Shown: positions 1 through 7,195 of the stretch, one piece after another | Numbering within the stretch: position 1 is the stretch's first letter | Layout of the letters: each line of letters starts with the position of its first letter | DNA from: Planctomycetota bacterium | GTDB taxonomy: Bacteria; Planctomycetota; Phycisphaerae; Phycisphaerales; SM1A02 | Assembly (NCBI GenBank): GCA_003671065.1 | Contig: QWPU01000014.1 | Location: 1 to 20,994 of the forward strand | Direction of reading: 5' to 3' | DNA: 20,994 bases | The notes under the pieces: generated by a model | The model's input: the letters and a program-made list of their open reading frames with translations, nothing else | Database searches by the model: none | What the model was told of the DNA's origin: nothing | Position numbers and translations under genes: made by a program

Positions 1-3
1 GCA

Positions 4-62
4 CCGCGACCTTTAGGGGCTCTTCAGCCCCGCGACCTTTCCGGGCTCTTCAGCCCCGCGAC
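4..62. repeat. 26-bp hairpin tandem repeat (about 2.2 copies)
   Basis: The block CGCGACCTTT starts at 5 and again at 31, and CGCGAC recurs at 57, which gives a 26-bp period. Each unit carries a stem-loop with the same CTTC loop: a GGGGCT/AGCCCC stem at 16-31 and a GGGCT/AGCCC stem at 43-56. The array runs to the edge of the window, so its true length and the gene it follows are unknown. It could be a tandem terminator-like 3' region of a gene to the left or an intergenic repeat family. No T-run follows the stems. Confidence 0.6.
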
Positions 63-79
63 ATTCAATCGTTCATGCA

Positions 80-110
80 ACACGACCCCGTCTCAAAGGC
101 GGGGTCGTGT
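80..110. terminator. strong stem-loop, probable bidirectional terminator
   Basis: An 11-bp perfect inverted repeat (80-90 with 100-110, core CACGACCCCG) encloses a 9-nt loop. It sits 33 bp beyond the stop codon of the minus-strand repeat-protein gene and after the small hairpins at 16-56. That position suits transcription termination from either side. Neither flank has a long T-run, so it may work with Rho or only as a 3'-end stabiliser. Confidence 0.5.
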
Positions 111-143
111 GTTTGAAATTACTTCTGCGAAGGCGCGCGCGTC

Positions 144-881
144 TCATCGAAACAGCGGAGGCTTCGGCGGCAGCACAGGGCTGGCTGGTCGACCGCTCGG
201 CGCGGCAGGCGTGCTTGGGCTGGCGGGTCTACCCGACGGCTTGAAGGGCGAGCTCGGCGGGTCAATCGGCGTGGCTGGTTGGTCAGGTGACGCAGGCGAA
301 CTCGGCTGCGCAGGGGTCGTCCCTGGTCGTCCAAATCCTGGCGGCTTCGGCGGGGCAATAGGTGCACCTGGCTCATTTCGACCCGGCGTGCGCCCGAATC
401 CCGGCGGTTTCGGTGGCGCAATGGGTTTGCCTGGCTCATTCTTACCGCCCTTACGGCCGAATCCAGGCGGTTTTGGTGCTTCGATCGGTTCGCCTGGAGG
501 GCGCTTGCTATCACGACGGCCGAATCCTGGCGGCTTTGGCGGGTCGATTGGTTCGCCTGGCGCACGCTTGCCGGGTCGGCTGCCCGGAGCGTTGTCGCGG
601 CCAGGCATGATCGGTTCGCTGGGATCGCGCTTGCCCGGTGTCATCTCAGGTTCGCCATCGTGGCCAGGCATGATCGGGTCCGAAGGATCGCGCTTGCCAG
701 GAGTCATCTCAGGTTCATTGTCGCGGCCTGGCATGATCGGATTCGAAGGATCGCGTCGACCGGGTGTTTCAGTCGGAGTCGCTGAAGGCGGAACCGCTTG
801 CGCGAAACTGCTTCCAGTGACGGTGGCAGCAAGCGTGAGCGAAGCGAGCGAGAGTCGGAAATGTGAGATGGATGTTCGCAT
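144..881 (-). CDS. secreted Pro-rich protein with seven 21-residue repeats
   Basis: I do not recognise a family. From the ATG at 881 the product is 245 residues. Residues 1-29 form a classical signal peptide (MRTS start, hydrophobic core LASLTLAATVTG, AQA cleavage site), so the protein should be exported. Residues 41-187 are seven tandem units of 20-22 residues. The first three follow the pattern GKRDPSxPIMPG plus an acidic EPEMTP tail. The last four keep the same P-x-P-I register but end in PPKPPGFGR. The tail (188-245) is Pro/Ser/Ala-rich and low complexity. No catalytic motif is visible. It is probably an extended, disordered, cell-surface or periplasmic protein. An in-frame ATG at 962 exists, but it lies before the signal peptide, so the 881 start (GAAG six bases upstream) is preferred. 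The gene has its own intergenic region of 157 bp. Confidence 0.7.
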   Translation of the reverse strand: MRTSISHFRLSLASLTLAATVTGSSFAQAVPPSATPTETPGRRDPSNPIMPGRDNEPEMTPGKRDPSDPIMPGHDGEPEMTPGKRDPSEPIMPGRDNAPGSRPGKRAPGEPIDPPKPPGFGRRDSKRPPGEPIEAPKPPGFGRKGGKNEPGKPIAPPKPPGFGRTPGRNEPGAPIAPPKPPGFGRPGTTPAQPSSPASPDQPATPIDPPSSPFKPSGRPASPSTPAAPSGRPASPVLPPKPPLFR

Positions 882-975
882 GGCTCGCTTCAAGGAAGGT
901 CGGCTGATGAGCACTGACAAAGAGTGGTACGCAGTCTTCGGCTCAACATTGCTGTCAACCACTCACCATTTCACC

Positions 976-1008
976 AAAAAAAGCGGCTCGATGCGAGGAC
1001 CAACCGCT
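976..1008 (-). terminator. Rho-independent terminator of the PPIase-MFS operon
   Basis: On the minus strand, AGCGG/CCGCT arms (982-986 and 1004-1008) enclose an inner CTCG-ATG-CGAG hairpin (987-997) with a short asymmetric bulge. Seven consecutive T follow at once (A run 976-982 on the plus strand). It lies 31 bp after the stop codon of the MFS gene, where the upstream operon should end. Confidence 0.65.
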
Positions 1009-1038
1009 CAAATCTTCCAAATCGTTCTCATAGATCGC

Positions 1039-2346
1039 TCAAACAACATCAGATCCCGCCTCCCTCTCGACCGATGCCGAAGGGCTAAACCGCTTCAGCC
1101 ACGAATATGTCACGACCGCCATCACCAGGCTGAGCCCGCTGAGCACGAGGAAGACCCGATTCGATGGCATATCTGCTTGGCGCAGCAGATAGAACATTCC
1201 GCTGCCCACTAACCCAAGCGTGAAACTGAGTCCGTTGGCGGTTCCCAGCACGCGGCCGCGCGACGAGTCGGGAGCGAGCGATTGCAGCATGGATTGCAGC
1301 GGAATGATGTAGAAGCCCGCGGTGAGTCCAAGCAGCGAGAGCAGCAGCGCTGTGGTTGCGTACGACGGGGGCGCAACACCGAGCAGTCCGCACGCGATCG
1401 CAAGTCCAAGCGCGCCAAGCGACACGAACTTCGCGTGGCGCGCAGGCGTGTCGAGATACGCCGCACTCACGCAGCCAACACCAATTGCGATTCCAACTGC
1501 ACCCATGAGATAGGCGGTCTCGTCATCAGTCACACCGAGAAAACTCGAGTAGTCAGGAAGGATGAGAAGCGCGACCGCCGCAAGAAAATAGAAGTAACTC
1601 CACGCGCCTGCGACGGCGAGCAGCGGACCTTTCGACATTTCTCGCAGCATGCTGCTGTAGGTTGAGAACGGATTGAAGTTGATCGGCAGTGTTGGATTCT
1701 GCGGAGGCAACTTCGGCAGCGTGAGGCATGTGAGGAAACCGAGCACGACCGCGACCGCCATCGCGCCGCCAGGCCACCACGCGCTCGCGCCCGATGGATA
1801 GCCATCAACGAATCCCATTTTCCACTTCATCGCAACGATGCCAGCGACGAGCGTGCCCGTGATCACCGCAACATTCGTCGCCATATTGATCACGCCATTC
1901 GCGCGCGCGATCTTCTCGCGACCAACAAGCTCCGCAATCATTCCGTACTTCACGGGACCAAAGAAAGCACTCACTGTTGCGAAGGCGACAAGCGCCGCGA
2001 TCGAGCCGATGGCGGAGCCGCGCGCAAACTCAATTGCGCACAACGCGCACACCACAAGCGATATCGCTTTGAGCGTGACCGTGAGTTTCGATTTCGATTT
2101 GCGATCAGCAATGCGACCACCCCACGCGCTCAACAGAATGAACGGGATCGTGAAGATGATGCCGATGATCCCATTACCGCCCTTACCGAGCACTGACTCC
2201 CACGGCGCGCCTGTTGCGACCGCGAAGAGGATCACCCCTTTGATGATGTTGTCGCTGGCGGCTTCGAAAAACTGCGTGAAAAGCAGCGAAATGAAGCCGC
2301 GATTCCACAGTGATTGGGCGTGAATTGTCGGCGTGCTCGCCATCAT
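1039..2346 (-). CDS. MFS transporter, lysophospholipid transporter LplT-like
   Basis: A 435-residue polytopic membrane protein with about twelve hydrophobic segments, the usual size for the major facilitator superfamily. The N-terminal stretch FTQFFEAASDNIIKG, the GGRIADRKSKSK loop (residues 76-87, MFS motif A) and the FGPVKYGMIAELV...ARANGVINM block (129-154) are the hallmarks of the LplT branch. LplT flips lysophospholipids across the inner membrane and is often linked to the acyltransferase Aas. No acyltransferase domain or gene is seen here, so the substrate is inferred from family likeness only. The start overlaps the stop of the upstream cyclophilin gene as ATGA (2343-2346), which implies translational coupling. 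A second ATG at 2343 is possible. A terminator follows. Confidence 0.85.
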   Translation of the reverse strand: MMASTPTIHAQSLWNRGFISLLFTQFFEAASDNIIKGVILFAVATGAPWESVLGKGGNGIIGIIFTIPFILLSAWGGRIADRKSKSKLTVTLKAISLVVCALCAIEFARGSAIGSIAALVAFATVSAFFGPVKYGMIAELVGREKIARANGVINMATNVAVITGTLVAGIVAMKWKMGFVDGYPSGASAWWPGGAMAVAVVLGFLTCLTLPKLPPQNPTLPINFNPFSTYSSMLREMSKGPLLAVAGAWSYFYFLAAVALLILPDYSSFLGVTDDETAYLMGAVGIAIGVGCVSAAYLDTPARHAKFVSLGALGLAIACGLLGVAPPSYATTALLLSLLGLTAGFYIIPLQSMLQSLAPDSSRGRVLGTANGLSFTLGLVGSGMFYLLRQADMPSNRVFLVLSGLSLVMAVVTYSWLKRFSPSASVEREAGSDVV

Positions 2347-3407
2347 CGGTCAGACTTCTCCGATGATTGCTTCGAACTCGTTGGCCGCGTGACGCGCGCG
2401 TCGCCTCGACCAACACCAGGAGTCCAAGGCGGCGCATCAACCACAAACGCGCGCGTCACAGTGTGCGGTGATTTCGGTCGTCCCGTCGCAGCGTCGGCGA
2501 CTTCACCATCACTGATCGCAACAATCGCACTCGCGCCTTCGACGGCATATCCATACGCGCAGTATTGCCCATCAAGTCGCGCAGTCGCTTCGCGCGAAAG
2601 TCCGATGAACCACTGGCTTCCCGCGCTGTCAGGCCAATCATTGCGCGCCATCGAGAGCACGCCGAAATCATGCGCGAGCTTCGATGGCTCAAGCGCGATG
2701 TCGTAGCCGGGACCACCGTCACCAGTGCCAGTTGGATCGCCACCTTGAATGACGAACGGAAGTCCGTTGCGATCAGCAGGCACGATGCGATGCACAATCG
2801 TTGCGTCGTAGAAACCGCTCGCAGCAAGTTCCACAAAGTTGCGCGCGGTATTGGGCGCTTCATCAGGTCGCATGGCGAAGCGAATAGTTCCCGCAGTGGT
2901 TTCGAAGATGACATCACGATCGCGTTCAAGGCGAAATCCGCTGAGCGGTGACGGATCGGTCTTCGGCCACGCGGCCTTCAACTTCGCGTACTCCTCGTTC
3001 GTGGGCTCGAGCACTTCATCACCCCAACCGATGATCCGCGTGTAGCTCGCCACGCCATCAGGTCGCTTGGCGCTCGTGGTGCGAATGGTCGCGCGCGACA
3101 CGAGCGGCACAACCAAGAGCGGCGCGCCAGCGGGAGCACCATCAACAAGCGTTTGCACGCGAACCGCCCGAGTTACTGCGCGAATCGACGGGAAAATCTT
3201 CGCGAGATCAACTTCGCCTCCATCCGTCTTCGCGCGCGCAAGTTCCTTTGCATCCGCGTCAAGCACGACGAGTTCGCACGGAGCCGTGACGCCCGTGAGC
3301 CGCACTGTCATCGCGCCATCAGGTCGCGCAAAGGGAGTGGTGGGCGTAAGGTCGGCCACGGTGAAGGCGAGTGATGAAGCGAGAAGTGCGGCGGTCATGC
3401 CGCGCAT
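2343..3407 (-). CDS. exported cyclophilin-type peptidyl-prolyl cis-trans isomerase
   Basis: Catalyses proline isomerisation during protein folding, probably in the periplasm. The cyclophilin domain covers about residues 165-325 of 354 (counting from the ATG at 3407). Visible family landmarks are FYDATIVHRIVP (R207 corresponds to the catalytic Arg), FVIQGGDPTGTGDGG (Q221), SQWFI (265-268) and LDGQYCAYG (278-286). The position equivalent to human cyclophilin A Trp121 is Arg277. Residues 1-18 look like a signal peptide. About 140 residues before the isomerase domain form a separate, unrecognised, probably beta-rich region. A longer start at 3425 is possible but adds an acidic N-terminus, so I prefer 3407. 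Neither start has a clear ribosome binding site. The gene overlaps the MFS gene by 4 bp and is divergent from gatB. Confidence 0.87.
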   Translation of the reverse strand: MRGMTAALLASSLAFTVADLTPTTPFARPDGAMTVRLTGVTAPCELVVLDADAKELARAKTDGGEVDLAKIFPSIRAVTRAVRVQTLVDGAPAGAPLLVVPLVSRATIRTTSAKRPDGVASYTRIIGWGDEVLEPTNEEYAKLKAAWPKTDPSPLSGFRLERDRDVIFETTAGTIRFAMRPDEAPNTARNFVELAASGFYDATIVHRIVPADRNGLPFVIQGGDPTGTGDGGPGYDIALEPSKLAHDFGVLSMARNDWPDSAGSQWFIGLSREATARLDGQYCAYGYAVEGASAIVAISDGEVADAATGRPKSPHTVTRAFVVDAPPWTPGVGRGDARVTRPTSSKQSSEKSDR

Positions 3408-3425
3408 TATGCCGTCATTCGCCAT

Positions 3426-3431
3426 TACTAT
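3426..3431 (+). promoter_or_regulatory. possible -10 element for a leaderless gatB transcript
   Basis: TACTAT lies six bases before the gatB ATG (3438), in a gap of at most 30 bp between divergent start codons. No Shine-Dalgarno sequence precedes gatB, so transcription starting at or next to the ATG would fit. The -35 region is not recognisable. This is an inference from spacing. Confidence 0.25.
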
Positions 3432-3437
3432 TCGACC

Positions 3438-4982
3438 ATGGCTAGCGTTGACACGAAGACAGCGAAGATCACTCGCACCTCCTTGATGGTGGGGCTTGAG
3501 ATTCACATCGAACTTGCCACTCGCACGAAGATGTTCACGCGTGTGGCAAATGCCGCGCATCCCGACAACTTCGATCTTCCGCCCAACACGCTCATCGATC
3601 CCGTGGTCTGCGCGCTCCCTGGTTCGTTGCCTGTGATGAATCGCGCGGCGGTTGAGATGTCGATGAAGGTCGGCCTAGCACTCGGCTGCACTATTCCGCG
3701 CCATTCGAAGTGGGATCGCAAAAACTATTACTACCCCGATCTGCCGAAGGGCTATCAGATTTCGCAATACGACGAACCGCTCTGCGTGGATGGTCGCGTT
3801 GAGATTCCTGCACATGCGGGTGGCACGCGAGTGATCGGAATCATTCGCGCGCATCTCGAAGAAGACACGGGCAAGCTTGGGCATGAACTTCCTGGAGGCG
3901 GCTCGTACGCGGGCTCGCTGGTGGACCTCAATCGCGCAGGCACGCCGCTGCTTGAAGTTGTCACTGCGCCTGACTTCGATCACGCGGATGATGTGGTGAC
4001 TTTCGCGCAAGAGCTTCGCAACATTTGTCGCTTTCTCGGCGTCACGGAAGGCATTATGCAGAAGGGGCACATGCGCTTTGAGCCCAACATCAATCTCACG
4101 CTTGAGCTTGAAGATGGCACGCAGATCAAGACGCCGATTGTCGAAGTGAAGAACCTCAATAGTTTCCGCGCGCTCAAAGGCGCGATCGAACATGAGACGA
4201 TTCGACAAGTGGAAGAGTGGCGTTCAAGTGGTCGCGTGATGGGTCGCGGTATGAAGCAAACGCGCGGTTGGGATGATGTGACGCTCAAGACGCTGCTGCA
4301 GCGCGAGAAGGAAGACGCGCACGATTACCGCTATTTCCCAGAGCCTGATCTGGTTCCTGTTGAAGTTGATGAAGCGTGGCGAGCGAGTGTTGCGAGTGGG
4401 CTGCCTGAGTTGCCACTTGCTCGGCGCGCGCGTTACCGCAATGACTATGGCATGAGTGATGTTGATGCGCGCACGATTGTCGATGATCGCGATGTGTGCT
4501 TTTTCTTTGAGCGTTGTGTCGGTGAAGTGAACGACGCGCGCGTCTTCAAAGATGCGAAGACCGCGGGCTACGCAACAGGCAAACTCATGCTCAACGCAGG
4601 AGCTAAGCGCGCGAATGAACGCGGCTGCGGCGTACATGAACTCGGCATCGACGCAGCGCAAATTGCGTCGGTGCTCGCATTGCGCGAGCAAGGCACGATT
4701 GGTCCGCAAGCCGCCGACACGCTGTTCGGTCTCTTGTGCGCAACGAAAGACGCGGCGCTTGCAGTTGCGGAATCGAACGGACTTCTTGTCGTGCGCGATG
4801 AAGGAAAGTTGATTGAGTGGGTTGACGCGGCGATCGCAGCAAACGCGCAAGCAGCAGACGATGTGCGCGCAGGAAAGATGGCGGCGATGGGTCGTCTCGT
4901 TGGTGCTGTCATGCGACTGAGCGGCGGCAAGGCTGAAGCAGGAAGCGTGACGGATGCGTTGAAGTCGAAACTCGGGCAATGA
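3438..4982 (+). CDS. gatB: Asp/Glu-tRNA amidotransferase subunit B
   Basis: Subunit B of the GatCAB complex, which converts Glu-tRNA(Gln) and Asp-tRNA(Asn) to the correctly amidated species in the cytoplasm. GatB binds the tRNA and carries the kinase/transamidation site. Clear family blocks are VGLEIHIEL (18-26), KWDRKNYYYPDLPKGYQ (91-107), RAHLEEDTGKL (137-147), DLNRAGTPLLEVVT (163-176) and the KEDAHDYRYFPEPDL signature (291-305). The C-terminal third matches the helical tail domain shared with YqeY. Length 514 is slightly above the usual 470-490, because of a short N-terminal extension and a long tail. An internal ATG at 3486 would start directly before VGLEIH, but the upstream ATG gives the usual N-terminus. 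gatA and gatC are not in the window, so the subunits are not all in one operon. Confidence 0.96.
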   Translation: MASVDTKTAKITRTSLMVGLEIHIELATRTKMFTRVANAAHPDNFDLPPNTLIDPVVCALPGSLPVMNRAAVEMSMKVGLALGCTIPRHSKWDRKNYYYPDLPKGYQISQYDEPLCVDGRVEIPAHAGGTRVIGIIRAHLEEDTGKLGHELPGGGSYAGSLVDLNRAGTPLLEVVTAPDFDHADDVVTFAQELRNICRFLGVTEGIMQKGHMRFEPNINLTLELEDGTQIKTPIVEVKNLNSFRALKGAIEHETIRQVEEWRSSGRVMGRGMKQTRGWDDVTLKTLLQREKEDAHDYRYFPEPDLVPVEVDEAWRASVASGLPELPLARRARYRNDYGMSDVDARTIVDDRDVCFFFERCVGEVNDARVFKDAKTAGYATGKLMLNAGAKRANERGCGVHELGIDAAQIASVLALREQGTIGPQAADTLFGLLCATKDAALAVAESNGLLVVRDEGKLIEWVDAAIAANAQAADDVRAGKMAAMGRLVGAVMRLSGGKAEAGSVTDALKSKLGQ

Positions 4983-5015
4983 TCCGAGCATGATCCGAGC
5001 ATGAATAGAGCATGA
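4979..5015 (+). repeat. 11-bp tandem repeat over the gatB stop codon
   Basis: Two exact copies of GATCCGAGCAT (4981-4991 and 4992-5002) are followed by a diverged copy, GAATAGAGCAT (5003-5013). The register places an ATGA tetranucleotide every 11 bp at 4979, 4990, 5001 and 5012. The first of these contains the gatB stop codon. The array lies just upstream of the hpt ribosome binding site AGAGGA (5021-5026). Confidence 0.75.
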
Positions 5016-5036
5016 CCACAAGAGGAATCACCCGCG

Positions 5037-5627
5037 ATGAATCACAGTACTGAGACTCCTTCCTCAACGCTTCACGCTGATCGCGTGCATGAAGATGTTG
5101 AACGCGTCGTCGTTCCAAGTGCCGCGATTGCCGCGCGAGTGCGCGCGCTCGCGCAGTCGATTGGCGAAGACTACGCACACGCCGATGGTCGCCTTACCGT
5201 CGTGCCTGTCATGACAGGAAGCTTCTTGTTTGCAGCCGATTTAGTGCGCGCGCTTCCGCAGCGACGCATGCGCATTCAACTCGCAACGGTCGCAAGCTAC
5301 GGCGGCACGGCGACTGCGACGCAAGGAAGTTCCATCGTGGGAACGCTTCCGAAACATCTCGAAGATCATCATGTCCTCATCATCGATGACATTCTCGATT
5401 CAGGCGGCACGCTGCGTCTCTTGCGCGCAGAGTTCGAGTCACGCGGCGCGAGAAGCGTGAAAGCGTGCGTGTTGTTGCGCAAGCGAATTCCATCCGCGCT
5501 CTCAACGCCTGTTGAGTATGTCGGTTTCGATATCGATGACGAGTTCGTCGTCGGGTATGGACTCGACTACGACGACCTCTATCGCAATCTTCCATATGTA
5601 GGCGCGCTTCGGCGTGAAGCGCGATGA
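5037..5627 (+). CDS. hpt: hypoxanthine phosphoribosyltransferase
   Basis: A cytoplasmic purine-salvage enzyme that transfers phosphoribose from PRPP to hypoxanthine or guanine. The PRPP-binding motif VLIIDDILDSGGTL is at residues 113-126, and the flexible-loop SYGG is at 87-90. The pyrophosphate-loop region VPVMTGSFLFAADL is at 56-69. The purine-contact segment YVGFDIDDEFVVGYGLDYDDLYRNLPYVG (161-189) is typical of bacterial HPRT. Length 196 is near the usual 175-190, with a short variable N-terminal extension. AGAGGA ends ten bases before the start. It follows gatB by 54 bp and overlaps the next gene by ATGA, so it is probably co-transcribed with both. Confidence 0.94.
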   Translation: MNHSTETPSSTLHADRVHEDVERVVVPSAAIAARVRALAQSIGEDYAHADGRLTVVPVMTGSFLFAADLVRALPQRRMRIQLATVASYGGTATATQGSSIVGTLPKHLEDHHVLIIDDILDSGGTLRLLRAEFESRGARSVKACVLLRKRIPSALSTPVEYVGFDIDDEFVVGYGLDYDDLYRNLPYVGALRREAR

Positions 5628-6214
5628 CGACTGATCCATCGACGAGTGTGTCGCAGGCGTCGGAAGCGTCTCCTACCGCGGATGATCTCGCGCAAAGCCC
5701 CGCGCAAGGTTTCGTTCCCGCATCAGTGCAAGCAGTGCTCGCGCCCGATGAAATCGTGATTCTTTATCTTCGACCGAGCCTGCTCTACATTCCGCTGTCA
5801 AGCCTTGGAACACTCGCAGCAAGTGCCGTGATCGTTTCACTGCTCGCCTACGCGTCGAAACTTCCCGCAAGTCCGTGGACTGAGACGCACGCAATTCTCA
5901 TCGCAACACTGATGGCGAGTTGTCGCCTCTCATGGGCGTGGCTCGATTGGTTCACGCACGCGTTTGTGCTGACGGATCGACGCGTCATCGCGCGACGCGG
6001 CATCATTCGCACCGCGCTCTACGAAGCGCCGCTCACGCGCATTCAAAACACCATCGTCGTGCAAAGTGCGCGCGAACGAGTCTTCGGCCTCGGCACTATT
6101 GGATTCGCAACTGCGGGACGCGGCACCTTCGACGCATTCTGGCAATCAGTGCCTGCGCCGTTTGCTGTGCATCGCAAAGTGCTCGAGACGATTCAGCGTT
6201 ACGGTCGCAAGTGA
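5624..6214 (+). CDS. membrane-anchored bacterial PH-domain protein
   Basis: Residues 1-45 are a soluble Ser/Ala-rich lead. Two hydrophobic segments follow (about 52-78 and 88-111), then a bacterial pleckstrin-homology domain (about 112-190). The PH core is recognisable by FVLTDRRVIARRGIIRT, the EAPLTRIQNTIVVQS strand pair and the RVFGLGTIGFATAG motif of the YdbS/YdbT-like bPH2 group. Members sit in the cytoplasmic membrane. Their exact role is not established, although many are linked to envelope stress. It overlaps hpt by 4 bp (ATGA at 5624-5627), so translation is probably coupled. Its 3' end overlaps the oppositely oriented DnaJ gene by 16 bp. Confidence 0.83.
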   Translation: MTTDPSTSVSQASEASPTADDLAQSPAQGFVPASVQAVLAPDEIVILYLRPSLLYIPLSSLGTLAASAVIVSLLAYASKLPASPWTETHAILIATLMASCRLSWAWLDWFTHAFVLTDRRVIARRGIIRTALYEAPLTRIQNTIVVQSARERVFGLGTIGFATAGRGTFDAFWQSVPAPFAVHRKVLETIQRYGRK

Positions 6215-7128
6215 GCGATGCGCGCGCGCGGATTGTCGATTGCGCGCCCAACTTCTTCGAGCAATTGCTTCGTGAGCGCGCTGATTTCTTTCGGTGCAAC
6301 CACTTGAATCACCACAAAGAGGTCACCCGCAGGACGACCCTTTGACGCAGGAAATCCGCGACCAGCAATGCGCAGTTTCTTTCCGCTACTCGTGCCTGCA
6401 GGAATCTTGAGCGCGATCGTTCCAGCAGTTGCGGGCAGCGGCGCATCGATCGTCGCGCCGAGCGTCGCTTCAACAATCGAGATCGGAAGATCAAACGAAA
6501 GGTCGCGTTCATCGCGCGTGATCCACGCGTGCTCAGCCATGTGCACGCGGGCGATCGCATCCATCTTGCCAGGGATCGCGACGACTTCGTCCTCTTCAAT
6601 GCCTTGAGGGATATCGATGTGATAGGTCGTGCCGTCGATGATGGCGTCGACCTTCCCGCCTTTGAGCACTGTTTCGAGCGGCACATGAAGGTCGTACTGC
6701 ATCTGCTCGCGCGCACGAGCTGCATTCCGCGCGGATTGCGGGCGTGCACCGCGTGCACCACGACTCGCGCCGAAGATGTCGCCGAAGATCGATTCGAATG
6801 ATTGATTGTCCGTCGCGTTCCACGAAGCGCCGCCCGCGCCCTGCGGATTCCACTTCGCGCCGGCGGCGGAAGGTCCATTCGGTGCGCTGCCTGTAAACGC
6901 GCTCGTCGAACCTCCGAGACGCACGAACTCGTCGTATTGCTTGCGCTTGTCCGCATCCGAGAGCACTTCGTATGCCTGCTGAATCTCAGCAAACTTCGCC
7001 GGCGCATCTTTCGCTTTGCTGCGATCGGGGTGGTGCGCGAGCGCGAGCTTGCGATGGGCGCGGCGGATGTCGTCACTAGTAGCCGAGCGCGTGATGCCGA
7101 GGATGTCGTAGTAATCGCGGGAAGGCAT
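6199..7128 (-). CDS. CbpA-like DnaJ-domain co-chaperone
   Basis: A J-domain protein of 309 residues, close to the 306 of E. coli CbpA. The J domain spans residues 5-67 with the HPD tripeptide at 33-35, which stimulates DnaK ATPase. A Gly/Ser/Ala-rich linker with a FESIFGDIFG segment (111-120) follows. The two C-terminal client-binding beta domains cover about 145-285 (YDLHVPLETVLKGG, IPAGTSSGKKLRIAGRGFP). There is no CxxCxGxG zinc-finger region, so it is a class B (CbpA/DnaJB) protein rather than DnaJ itself. The open frame extends upstream to 7257, but the J domain begins at the ATG at 7128, so that start is used. No ribosome binding site is evident. It is divergent from the Fe-S/TPR gene. 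Confidence 0.92.
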   Translation of the reverse strand: MPSRDYYDILGITRSATSDDIRRAHRKLALAHHPDRSKAKDAPAKFAEIQQAYEVLSDADKRKQYDEFVRLGGSTSAFTGSAPNGPSAAGAKWNPQGAGGASWNATDNQSFESIFGDIFGASRGARGARPQSARNAARAREQMQYDLHVPLETVLKGGKVDAIIDGTTYHIDIPQGIEEDEVVAIPGKMDAIARVHMAEHAWITRDERDLSFDLPISIVEATLGATIDAPLPATAGTIALKIPAGTSSGKKLRIAGRGFPASKGRPAGDLFVVIQVVAPKEISALTKQLLEEVGRAIDNPRARIAHLRP

Positions 7129-7185
7129 GCGTGGACGCCCAAGCAAAGTGGGCAGTGGAAACGGTGGAGTGAAAGACTGAGGAGC

Positions 7186-7189
7186 GGAG
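7186..7189 (+). promoter_or_regulatory. ribosome binding site of the Fe-S/TPR gene
   Basis: GGAG six bases before the ATG at 7196, repeated at 7181-7184, is one of the few clear Shine-Dalgarno sites in the window. It supports the 7196 start over the in-frame ATG at 7205. Confidence 0.6.
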
Positions 7190-7195
7190 CATACG

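Noticed and set aside
109..1212. Plus-strand open frame of 367 codons rich in Gly-Phe-Gly repeats
   Set aside because: It is the antisense shadow of the 63-bp repeat array. Because the repeat length is divisible by three, both strands stay open. Only the minus strand has a signal peptide and a sensible start.
3438..6214. A new functional system made of gatB, hpt and the PH protein
   Set aside because: All three are common housekeeping or envelope families. Their adjacency alone does not indicate a joint pathway.
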